The notes below the pieces were generated by a model. It was not told where the DNA came from and made no database searches. It saw only the letters and a program-made list of their open reading frames with translations. 19,995 nucleotides of DNA, from assembly GCA_900769115.1 (NCBI GenBank), contig CAAGFJ010000077.1, forward strand, positions 1-19,995, given 5' to 3'. This document shows, piece by piece, positions 7,107-14,101 of this stretch (within the stretch, counting starts at the first letter, position 1; every line of letters begins with the position of its first letter). The stretch comes from Lachnospiraceae bacterium. Lineage in GTDB: Bacteria > Bacillota > Clostridia > Lachnospirales > Lachnospiraceae. Position numbers and translations under genes: made by a program.

Positions 7107-7949
7107 ATGGAATTAGAGTGTATGATTGAGAATATGAAAGTGGCATTAAAGCAGGACAAGCTTGTGATCTTTGTCGGGGCGGGTGTCTCAAAGAATTCAG
7201 GCATTCCAACCTGGGGACAGATGGTGCGGCAGTTTGCAGAACGTATGGATTATCCGGTGAATCGTCTTTCTACAACGGAATATATTCGGATTCCACAGTA
7301 TTTTTATGGAGTGGATCAGAGTGAACATCATGAGGAATATTATCGCATTTTACAAGAGACTATCTCAATGGATGTGAAACCCAATCCATTAAATGAATTA
7401 ATTGCGCAAATACATCCTAAACATATTGTTACGACCAATTACGATAAGCTTATGGATGAGGTGGCAGATGGATATGAGATTATTCGGGAGGAGAAAGATT
7501 TCTTAAAAACATCTACCAATCATTACCTTATCAAGATGCATGGAGATATGGATCAAGTGCGACATATTGTATTCAAAGAGGACGATTATTTGCAGTATTC
7601 TGAGACACACCGTTTGACAGAAACTTTTCTAAAGTCTCTTTTGATCGATCATGTATTTGTTTTTGTGGGATATTCATTAAATGATTATAATCTCAACACG
7701 TTTACAAGCTGGATTGATTATATTGCACAGGAAATGAATGTGAAAGAGCATATGCATAAGAACTACTTTTTGTCGAGTAGTAATCATGCAAGCAAACAGT
7801 ATCTGCATCGTTATTATCAGAATAAGGGGTTGCAGGTGATCGATCTGTATAATCTTCCGGCGGAGTTGGAGCAGAAGATGCAGGAGATTCCATTAGAAGA
7901 GGAATTGGGACGGCGCACTTATATTGTTCTCCAGCAACTAATAAACTGA
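7107..7949 (+). CDS. Stand-alone SIR2-family (SIR2_2-like) putative NAD-hydrolysing protein
   Basis: Soluble protein of 280 aa with a Rossmann NAD-binding fold of the SIR2-like type. Visible motifs: VGAGVSKNSGIPTW (23-36), TTNYD (109-113), MHGD (144-147) and VFVGYSLNDYN (185-195). Asn111 and His145 are at the positions that form the catalytic pair in SIR2-domain NADases of anti-phage systems such as ThsA. The four-cysteine zinc module of true sirtuin deacetylases is absent, so deacetylation is unlikely. No second effector or sensor domain is present beyond a helical C-terminus. AGGTGAGG (7092-7099) serves ATG 7107. The stop codon lies one base before the palindromic element at 7951. Family knowledge suggests defence or NAD turnover; the partner and trigger are unknown. 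Confidence 0.8.
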   Translation: MELECMIENMKVALKQDKLVIFVGAGVSKNSGIPTWGQMVRQFAERMDYPVNRLSTTEYIRIPQYFYGVDQSEHHEEYYRILQETISMDVKPNPLNELIAQIHPKHIVTTNYDKLMDEVADGYEIIREEKDFLKTSTNHYLIKMHGDMDQVRHIVFKEDDYLQYSETHRLTETFLKSLLIDHVFVFVGYSLNDYNLNTFTSWIDYIAQEMNVKEHMHKNYFLSSSNHASKQYLHRYYQNKGLQVIDLYNLPAELEQKMQEIPLEEELGRRTYIVLQQLIN

Positions 7950-7950
7950 T

Positions 7951-8195
7951 ACCCTTGCACAGCGTAAGTGAAACGGACGCGCGAAATATTAGGTTATGAA
8001 TCGGTTGTTTGGGATATAACATCTATCATAAGCAGGTACTTCAGAACCGCCGGTACTTGGCGAGGTATTTTCGAGCCTAGTACCGCTGCGAGTGATGAGT
8101 AGCGAGAGCGTGCCTGCGTTGATATGTTATATCCCAAACAACCGATTCATAACCTAATATTTCGCGCGTCCGTTTCACTTACGCTGTGCAAGGGT
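7951..8195. repeat. Complete 245-bp palindromic element with perfect 72-bp inverted arms (MITE-like)
   Basis: Left arm 7951-8022 and right arm 8124-8195 are exact reverse complements over 72 bp. The 101-bp centre contains a second hairpin, CGGTACTT (8051-8058) with TAGTACCG (8078-8085), and the arms extend imperfectly (GCAGGTAC at 8032 with GTGCCTGC at 8110), so almost the whole element can fold into one long cruciform. It encodes nothing. It begins one base after the SIR2 stop codon and ends one base before the stop of the convergent PH-domain gene. A nearly identical half lies at 1-122 and a diverged relative at the window end, so it is a dispersed family. Likely a non-autonomous mobile element that also ends transcription both ways. 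Confidence 0.9.
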
Positions 8196-8196
8196 G

Positions 8197-8586
8197 TTAC
8201 ATGTGATGAATGTCGTCATCATCAAAATCATCATGCTCATTATCAGTCATATACTCGCGGTTTGTGACACGCTTGGTATCACGTTGTGCCTCAACAAGTT
8301 CAGAAAGCTGTTCCTTGACTTCGCGAGGATGTTTTATGCTCGTAATATCAAAGTCCCCCATAGATTTGTCGGCCGAGCAGCAGTGAATTGTACCAACACC
8401 GAAAATCCGCTGCCCCAAAGAGCGCTGAAGAGATAAGTCCATAATACGGTATAGCCGAACCTCATCTTCTTTTTTGTTTAAAAATCCCTGCTCAATAAAC
8501 AACCGGTCATCTGTCAGCATATATTTGGTAAATGATAAAGGTAAACCAAATAATGTACGCTTGCGGTCTTTCCATAAATATTCCAT
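8197..8586 (-). CDS. Small bacterial PH-domain protein (bPH/DUF304-like)
   Basis: Protein of 129 aa with a single bacterial pleckstrin-homology-like domain (about 10-95: LSFTKYMLTDDRLFIEQGFLNKKEDEVRLYRIMDL, then the GTIHCCSADKSMGDFDI strand pair and the terminal helix HPREVKEQLSELVEAQR). Such domains occur in YdbS/YdbT-type membrane-associated proteins, but no transmembrane segment is present here. The tail is acidic and ends DDFDDDDIHHM. GGAGGG (plus positions 8595-8600) sits 8 bp before the ATG. A possible -10, TACAAT, is at plus 8624-8629 with no clear -35. The gene is convergent with the SIR2 gene and its stop codon touches the palindromic element. Exact role unknown. Confidence 0.75.
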   Translation of the reverse strand: MEYLWKDRKRTLFGLPLSFTKYMLTDDRLFIEQGFLNKKEDEVRLYRIMDLSLQRSLGQRIFGVGTIHCCSADKSMGDFDITSIKHPREVKEQLSELVEAQRDTKRVTNREYMTDNEHDDFDDDDIHHM

Positions 8587-8658
8587 AATGTTATCCTCCC
8601 AAAAAATAAATTATTTTCTGCCTATTGTAGCATGATTTCTGAAAAAAGAAAAGAAGTC

Positions 8659-8687
8659 TTGAATCACTTCATGAAACTAAGTATAAT
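8659..8687 (+). promoter_or_regulatory. Sigma-A promoter of the amidase gene
   Basis: TTGAAT (8659-8664) and TATAAT (8682-8687) with a 17-bp spacer match the consensus at 10 of 12 positions. The expected leader is about 57 nt. Confidence 0.7.
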
Positions 8688-8750
8688 AGAAATGTTAGGG
8701 AGAAGCATAAAGTATGGGGTTTCATAATAGAGATATAAGGAGAATATGTT

Positions 8751-10313
8751 TTGAGAACGATAAGAAGATTAACTTCATGGATATTGGTAGCGGCAATGGT
8801 CAGCAGCATGGGAGTGTCTGCCGGGGCACATAGCACATTTGCGAATGAACGGCCGGTGATCAGAAGACAGGTGGAAGGTGAACAGGGGAACAGCGCGACA
8901 GCAGATGCACAGGATACGACAGGTACGGTTACAACAGGGCAACAGACAACGGAGCAGCCGGCGACAACGGAGGCAACAACTGAACAGCCGGCGATGCAGA
9001 CACCGGTTAGGGCAGCAGATGTACAGGCAACCAACCTGTCACCGCTTACATCAAGAGTGATCGTAATTGATCCGGGACATTGTAAGAAGCATCCGGGAGC
9101 AAGTGGTCATGGTCTTCGGGAAGAGAATGTGGTAATTGATATTGCCGAGGCTTGCCGGGACGTGTTAGATACCTACGGGGATGTCACGGTATATATGACG
9201 AGGGATGCGAATAGCTGCTGCGAGAGCTTGGGATTAGGAGAGTGTCTCAGTTCAAGAAATAATTACGCTAAGCGTTTAAATGCCGATTTTCTTGTGAGTA
9301 TGCATATCAATGCGGGAAGAAGCAGTGGAGCCAACGTATTAACAGCATATAAGTCTGGCTATAATGACAATATCCGGAAGGAGACACAGGCATTTGGGCG
9401 TCTGGCGTTAAAGAAGCTCAAAGCAATCGGAATTGCTAACAGAGGATTGTTATTACGTCGTTCTGGTACGGGTAACCGTTACAGTAATGGTAAGCTGGCA
9501 GATTATTATTCAATTGTACGTAGAGGTGTGGTGCAGGAGATACCAAGTGTGATCATTGAGCATGGATATATTACAAGTGCTTCAGACTGCTTCCGGTTCT
9601 TCCGTACGAAGGCAAAACGAACCAAAGTGGGACAGGCAGACGCACAGACAATTATTTCTTACTATAATCTGAACAGGAAGCTTGTGTCAGGCAGGATGAG
9701 TGTAGAAGCAGATGGTACATACTATCGGTTGTTATCGAATAAGAAGGCAGGCGGTTTCATTAAATCGGATGGTGTGTGGTACTATTTTGATGAATATACC
9801 GGAAAGATGTGTACCGGATTTCAGAATATCGGGAATGATACCATTTACCTAAGTCCGGCTACTGGACAGATGGTAACGGGGTGGTTCACTGTGGATGGTA
9901 AACGTTATCTTGCAAAAGGTAACGGATCGATCGTGAAAGGCAATTCTTATGATGATGGTGTACACAAGTACCTTTTTGATGAGGCTGGTGTGCTGCTTAA
10001 GAATGGCAATTATGTGATGAATGGAATTCAATATTATGTGGATTCAAAGGGATATGTGGCATCTGGTATTGTGACAATACAGGGCGTGAAGTACGGGTTT
10101 GACCCACACACGAATCAGATGTTATATGGTTATCAGAAGGTGAATGGATATTACTATTATTTTGACGAGACAACTGGACAGATGCTGACCGGCTGGCAGA
10201 AGATTAACGGTAAATATCGTTACTTTAAAAAGTCTACGGGTAAGATGCAGCGTAATAAATGGATTGGGAAATATTACGTAAATGCGAATGGAGTTCGAAC
10301 AAAACGGAAATAA
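8751..10313 (+). CDS. Secreted N-acetylmuramoyl-L-alanine amidase with cell-wall-binding repeats
   Basis: Extracellular peptidoglycan hydrolase of 520 aa cutting the amide bond between muramic acid and the stem peptide. An N-terminal signal peptide (about 1-31) is followed by a Thr/Gln/Ala-rich linker (about 47-90). The Amidase_3 domain (about 102-295) shows zinc ligands His110 (DPGH), Glu124/125 (LREEN) and His185 (SMHINA), and the catalytic Glu270 (VIIEHGYI). Residues about 312-515 are aromatic- and Gly-rich 20-residue repeats (WYYFDEYTGKM, YYYFDETTGQM, YRYFKKSTGKM and others) of the choline/glucan-binding type that anchor the enzyme to the wall. TTG 8751 is the start: AAGGAG (8737-8742) is 8 bp away, and the ATG at 8746 hits a stop at once. 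No clear terminator follows. Confidence 0.9.
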   Translation: MRTIRRLTSWILVAAMVSSMGVSAGAHSTFANERPVIRRQVEGEQGNSATADAQDTTGTVTTGQQTTEQPATTEATTEQPAMQTPVRAADVQATNLSPLTSRVIVIDPGHCKKHPGASGHGLREENVVIDIAEACRDVLDTYGDVTVYMTRDANSCCESLGLGECLSSRNNYAKRLNADFLVSMHINAGRSSGANVLTAYKSGYNDNIRKETQAFGRLALKKLKAIGIANRGLLLRRSGTGNRYSNGKLADYYSIVRRGVVQEIPSVIIEHGYITSASDCFRFFRTKAKRTKVGQADAQTIISYYNLNRKLVSGRMSVEADGTYYRLLSNKKAGGFIKSDGVWYYFDEYTGKMCTGFQNIGNDTIYLSPATGQMVTGWFTVDGKRYLAKGNGSIVKGNSYDDGVHKYLFDEAGVLLKNGNYVMNGIQYYVDSKGYVASGIVTIQGVKYGFDPHTNQMLYGYQKVNGYYYYFDETTGQMLTGWQKINGKYRYFKKSTGKMQRNKWIGKYYVNANGVRTKRK

Positions 10314-10373
10314 AGCTTGTGAAAACTGGTCATTTTTGGTAAAATAAAAGTTGGGTTTGAGGAATATAATAAT

Positions 10374-10400
10374 AAATCGGACGCAATCAGTGTCCGGATT
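10374..10400 (+). other. Hairpin in the leader of the phosphorylase gene
   Basis: AATC-GGAC and GTCC-GGATT around GCAATCAGT can form a short stem that ends just before the ribosome site AAGGAGGA (10403-10410). TATAAT at 10365-10370 is a possible -10 box but lacks a recognisable -35. The structure may stabilise the message or tune initiation; evidence is weak. Confidence 0.3.
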
Positions 10401-10420
10401 ACAAGGAGGAGAACGTAGAC

Positions 10421-12892
10421 ATGGCTAGAAAGTTAGACTTTGACAAAGAAGCTTTCAAGAAAGAAGTTGTGAATAATGTCAAGACTCTTTATCGTAAGAC
10501 GATTGATGACGCAACAAAGCAACAGGTATTTCAGGCAGTATCTTATGCAATTAAGGATACCATTATTGATCAGTGGATCGCAACTCATAAGGAATATGAG
10601 AAAGAGAATCCAAAGACTGTTTACTACTTATCAATGGAGTTTCTGATGGGTAGAGCACTTGGTAACAACTTAATTAATTTGACTTGTTACAAAGAAGTGA
10701 AGGAAGCATTAGATGAATTAGGGTTTGATCTGAATGTCATTGAGGATCAGGAGCCGGATGCAGCATTAGGTAATGGTGGTCTTGGACGTTTGGCAGCATG
10801 TTTCCTTGATTCATTGGCAACCTTAGGATATCCTGCATATGGATGTGGTATCCGTTATCGTTATGGTATGTTCCGTCAGGAGATTCAGGATGGATATCAG
10901 ATTGAGAAGCCGGATGACTGGTTAAAGGATGGTAATCCATTTGAAGTGCGTCGTGCAGAGTATGCCTGTGAAGTTAAGTTTGGTGGTCATGTTAAAGTAG
11001 AATATAAGGATGGACGTAACCGTTTTGTCCAGGAAGGATATTCTTCTATTCGTGCTGTACCATATGATCTTCCGATCATTGGATATGGTAATAATGTTGT
11101 CAATACATTGAGAATCTGGGATGCAGAAGCAATTCAGGATTTCAATCTGGATTCTTTTGATAAGGGTGAATACCAGAAGGCAGTTGAGCAGCAGAATCTT
11201 GCAAGAACAATTGTTGAGGTTTTATATCCAAATGACAACCATTATGCTGGTAAGGAATTAAGATTAAAACAGCAGTATTTCTTCATTTCTGCTTCTATTC
11301 AGACAGCACTTAATAAGTTCAAAGAGAATAATAAGGATTTACATGATATCCCTAAGAAGATTACGTTCCAGTTGAATGATACACATCCAACGGTTACAGT
11401 AGCAGAGCTTATGAGAATCTTGGTAGATGAAGAAGGCTTAGAGTGGGATGATGCATGGGATATTACATGTCATACATGCGCATATACCAATCATACGATT
11501 ATGGCAGAAGCGTTGGAGAAGTGGCCGATTGAATTATTCTCAAGATTATTACCTCGTGTATATCAGATTATTGAAGAGATTGACCGCAGATATGTGAACA
11601 TGATCCGTGAGAAGTATCCAAACAATCCAGAGAAGGTTAAGAGTATGGCAATCCTTTATGATGGTCAGGTTAAGATGGCACACCTTGCAATTGCAGGTTC
11701 TTATTCTGTAAATGGTGTAGCTGCCCTTCATACGGAGATTCTTAAGAAACGTGAGTTGAAGGACTTTTATGAGATGCGTCCGGAGCAGTTCAATAATAAG
11801 ACGAATGGTATTACACAGAGACGTTTCTTATTACATGGTAATCCGTTGTTAGCAGATTGGATCACTTCTAAGATTGGTGATGAATGGATTACAGATCTTC
11901 CACATCTTGCTAAGTTGAAAGTATATGTAGATGATGAGAAGTGTCAGCAGGAATTCATGAATATCAAGTACCAGAATAAGGTGCGTTTAGCCGCATATAT
12001 TAAGGAGCATAATGGCGTAGACGTAGATCCGCGTTCTATCTTCGATGTTCAGGTCAAGAGATTGCATGAGTACAAGAGACAGTTACTTAACATTTTACAT
12101 GTTATGCATTTGTATAATGAGATCAAAGAACATCCAGAGATGGATATCGTACCTCGTACATTTATCTTTGGTGCAAAAGCAGCTGCCGGATATAAGAGAG
12201 CAAAGCTTACGATTAAGTTGATCAATTCCGTTGCAGACGTGATTAATAATGATGAGTCAATCAAGGGTAAGATTAAGGTCGTATTTATCGAGAATTACCG
12301 CGTATCTAATGCAGAGCTGATCTTTGCAGCAGCCGATGTTTCAGAGCAGATTTCTACAGCATCCCGTGAGGCATCTGGTACTGGTAACATGAAGTTCATG
12401 TTAAATGGTGCCCCAACGCTTGGAACAATGGATGGTGCGAATGTTGAGATCGTAGAAGAAGTTGGCGCAGAGAATGCATTTATTTTCGGTCTGTCAGCAG
12501 ACGAGGTTATGGCTTACGAGCGTGATAAGAACTATCATCCACAGGATATCTTCAATAGTAATGCTAATGTCCGCCGTGTATTAACACAGTTGATCAACGG
12601 TACATTTAATGAGGACACAGAGTTGTTCCGTGATCTGTATGATTCTTTGATTAAGGAAGATGTATACTTTACATTGAAGGATTTTGATTCTTACTGCGAG
12701 GCACATAAGAAGGTTGACAAAGCATACAGAGACGAGAAGGGATGGGCTAAGATGGCAATGCTTAATACAGCATGTGCTGGTAAGTTCTCTTCTGATCGTA
12801 CAATTGAGGAGTATGCAAAGGATATCTGGCATTTGGAGAAAGTAACAGTAACCATGCCAAGTAAGACTCCGGTTAAGAAGACATCTAAGTAA
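10421..12892 (+). CDS. glgP: Glycogen/alpha-glucan phosphorylase
   Basis: Cytoplasmic PLP enzyme of 823 aa releasing glucose 1-phosphate from the non-reducing ends of glycogen or maltodextrins. It has the full family length. Early landmarks include YLSMEFLMGRALGNNL (about 69-84), GNGGLGRLAACFLDS (about 114-128) and the RYRYGMFRQ segment. The PLP site EASGTGNMKF carries the Schiff-base lysine at residue 658, followed by the signature NGAPTLGTMDGANVEI. The carboxy end is a short Lys/Thr/Pro-rich tail beyond the fold. AAGGAGGA lies 10 bp before the ATG. Codon choice (many GGT, GTT, CGT, AAG) differs from the neighbours and suggests high expression. It is followed by a strong terminator, so it is probably transcribed alone. 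Confidence 0.96.
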   Translation: MARKLDFDKEAFKKEVVNNVKTLYRKTIDDATKQQVFQAVSYAIKDTIIDQWIATHKEYEKENPKTVYYLSMEFLMGRALGNNLINLTCYKEVKEALDELGFDLNVIEDQEPDAALGNGGLGRLAACFLDSLATLGYPAYGCGIRYRYGMFRQEIQDGYQIEKPDDWLKDGNPFEVRRAEYACEVKFGGHVKVEYKDGRNRFVQEGYSSIRAVPYDLPIIGYGNNVVNTLRIWDAEAIQDFNLDSFDKGEYQKAVEQQNLARTIVEVLYPNDNHYAGKELRLKQQYFFISASIQTALNKFKENNKDLHDIPKKITFQLNDTHPTVTVAELMRILVDEEGLEWDDAWDITCHTCAYTNHTIMAEALEKWPIELFSRLLPRVYQIIEEIDRRYVNMIREKYPNNPEKVKSMAILYDGQVKMAHLAIAGSYSVNGVAALHTEILKKRELKDFYEMRPEQFNNKTNGITQRRFLLHGNPLLADWITSKIGDEWITDLPHLAKLKVYVDDEKCQQEFMNIKYQNKVRLAAYIKEHNGVDVDPRSIFDVQVKRLHEYKRQLLNILHVMHLYNEIKEHPEMDIVPRTFIFGAKAAAGYKRAKLTIKLINSVADVINNDESIKGKIKVVFIENYRVSNAELIFAAADVSEQISTASREASGTGNMKFMLNGAPTLGTMDGANVEIVEEVGAENAFIFGLSADEVMAYERDKNYHPQDIFNSNANVRRVLTQLINGTFNEDTELFRDLYDSLIKEDVYFTLKDFDSYCEAHKKVDKAYRDEKGWAKMAMLNTACAGKFSSDRTIEEYAKDIWHLEKVTVTMPSKTPVKKTSK

Positions 12893-12907
12893 TTCATAGG
12901 ATGGAAG

Positions 12908-12915
12908 CATAGAAT
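12908..12915 (+). promoter_or_regulatory. Possible sigma-E-type -10 element for the SpoIID-like gene
   Basis: CATAGAAT differs at one position from the Bacillus sigma-E -10 consensus CATACA(N)T. The -35 region expected 13-14 bp upstream is only weakly similar. If real, transcription would begin near 12922, inside the left arm of the phosphorylase terminator. Confidence 0.3.
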
Positions 12916-12917
12916 GA

Positions 12918-12953
12918 ACCTCTCTCACATAGATTAGTGAGAGAGGTTTTTTT
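12918..12953 (+). terminator. Intrinsic terminator of glgP; right arm holds the ribosome site of the next gene
   Basis: ACCTCTCTCAC (12918-12928) pairs exactly with GTGAGAGAGGT (12937-12947), followed by a run of seven T. The AGAGAGG in the right arm (12940-12946) lies 7 bp before the ATG at 12954 and is the only Shine-Dalgarno-like sequence for that gene, so the hairpin would also mask translation on read-through RNA. Confidence 0.9.
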
Positions 12954-13985
12954 ATGAAAAAATATATTTGGCTGATATTCAGTCTGTTGGTTGTTCCCTG
13001 TTTGTTATGTATTAGTGTATGTGCAGTATGCCCGACGCTTTCAATCGGACAGGGGGAACGGTCGATTGCAAATTGTCGTATGGGCAGGGATGTTCTGGTA
13101 GAATTGGATGGATTGTATAAGCGGATGGATGTAGAGGAATATGTGCTGGGAATTCTGGCAGGTGTTATATCACCCGACTATGATACCGAGACGTTGAAAG
13201 TACAGGCGGTATTAGTGAGGACAAATCTGTTAAAAGAAATGGAGGAGCAGGCAACAAAGGATGCGGCAGACCTGTCTTTTCAGTATATATCGGTGGAAGA
13301 ACGTAAGAGAATGTGGGGACAGAGAAACTATGATCAATATGAGAGACGTTTGGAACATGCAGTTGTGGAGACGGCAGGAAAGGTATTGGAAAAGGAAGGC
13401 AATCTGATTCTTGCCTGTTATCATGAGGTGAGTATTGGAAAGACGGCGAGTGCGAAAGAGATTCTGGATGAAGATATTTCCTATCTGCAATCAGTAGAGA
13501 GTAGTTGGGATGTGGAAGCAAAGCACTATATGAATCTGGTCAACTTGACATGGGAGGAATTACAGACGTGTCTGGCGAATAATGCTGAAACACAGGTAAA
13601 TACGCCAGAACAACAGGAGGATACAGAGGAAAAGAAGAGCATAACGGCAGAGAACGGTACGGATTCAACGCAGGTCGATGATATGCCCCGGATTGAGATA
13701 ACGGTGGAAGAAAGTACAGAAAATGGATTTGTGAAGAAGCTTCGGATTGCAGAAAAGGAATATACCGGACAGGAAGCAATGGAGTTGTTTGGGCTGCCGT
13801 CTCTTAATTTTTATGTGGAAGAGCAGGAGGATGGGGTGAGGTTTGTCTGTCTGGGAAAAGGCAACAATCTGGGTGTGTCACAATACGGGGCCAATTGTAT
13901 GGCAAAGGAAGGAAAAAAAATAGAAGATATATTGGAGTATTATTACCAGGATGTAAGCCTTAAGGTATATAGAGACGGGCAATAA
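12954..13985 (+). CDS. spoIID: SpoIID/LytB-family protein, probable sporulation glycan lyase (diverged)
   Basis: Membrane-anchored protein of 343 aa, the size expected for SpoIID, the lytic transglycosylase that trims peptidoglycan during forespore engulfment. An N-terminal hydrophobic segment (4-26) is followed by the SpoIID signature MDVEEYVLGILAGVIS...ETLKVQAVLVRT (58-90). The second core piece is CYHEVSIGKTASAKEI (155-170) and the last is GKGNNLGVSQYGANCMAKEG (301-320). An acidic, Gln/Thr-rich insertion (about 208-245) interrupts the fold. In the first signature the usual second Glu and Pro (ASEMP) are replaced by Val71 and Ser73, and the usual GHGVGMSQYGA is GNNLGVSQYGA, so activity may be altered. 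Context with a SpoIIQ-like gene two genes on supports a sporulation role. It sits directly behind the T-run of the glgP terminator. Confidence 0.75.
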   Translation: MKKYIWLIFSLLVVPCLLCISVCAVCPTLSIGQGERSIANCRMGRDVLVELDGLYKRMDVEEYVLGILAGVISPDYDTETLKVQAVLVRTNLLKEMEEQATKDAADLSFQYISVEERKRMWGQRNYDQYERRLEHAVVETAGKVLEKEGNLILACYHEVSIGKTASAKEILDEDISYLQSVESSWDVEAKHYMNLVNLTWEELQTCLANNAETQVNTPEQQEDTEEKKSITAENGTDSTQVDDMPRIEITVEESTENGFVKKLRIAEKEYTGQEAMELFGLPSLNFYVEEQEDGVRFVCLGKGNNLGVSQYGANCMAKEGKKIEDILEYYYQDVSLKVYRDGQ

Positions 13986-13990
13986 GTACG

Positions 13991-14019
13991 TTGACAGTCT
14001 TAGTGATTTATGAAATAAT
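13991..14019 (+). promoter_or_regulatory. Sigma-A promoter of the L,D-transpeptidase gene
   Basis: TTGACA (13991-13996), a 17-bp spacer and AATAAT (14014-14019) give 11 of 12 consensus matches, starting only 6 bp after the SpoIID-like stop. The leader would be about 75 nt. Confidence 0.75.
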
Positions 14020-14101
14020 GTAACGAGAACGTAAGAAGAACAAGTGGCTGTGGAATGGGCATTTGTTTGAGAGATACAAGTGACAGCGAGGCATAAGATA
14101 C

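Noticed and set aside
7702..8022. Minus-strand open frame of 106 codons across the end of the SIR2 gene and the left arm of the repeat
   Set aside because: It lies opposite a well supported gene, has no ribosome site, and part of it is the non-coding palindrome.
8194..8436. Plus-strand open frame of 80 codons within the PH-domain gene
   Set aside because: It is antisense to a gene with a clear domain and ribosome site, and its own start lies at the edge of the repeat without a ribosome site.
8669..9034. Minus-strand Cys/Val/Ala-rich open frame of 121 codons
   Set aside because: It is the shadow of the Thr/Gln-rich linker and signal peptide of the amidase; Cys and Val codons are the antisense of ACA/ACN repeats. 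No ribosome site.
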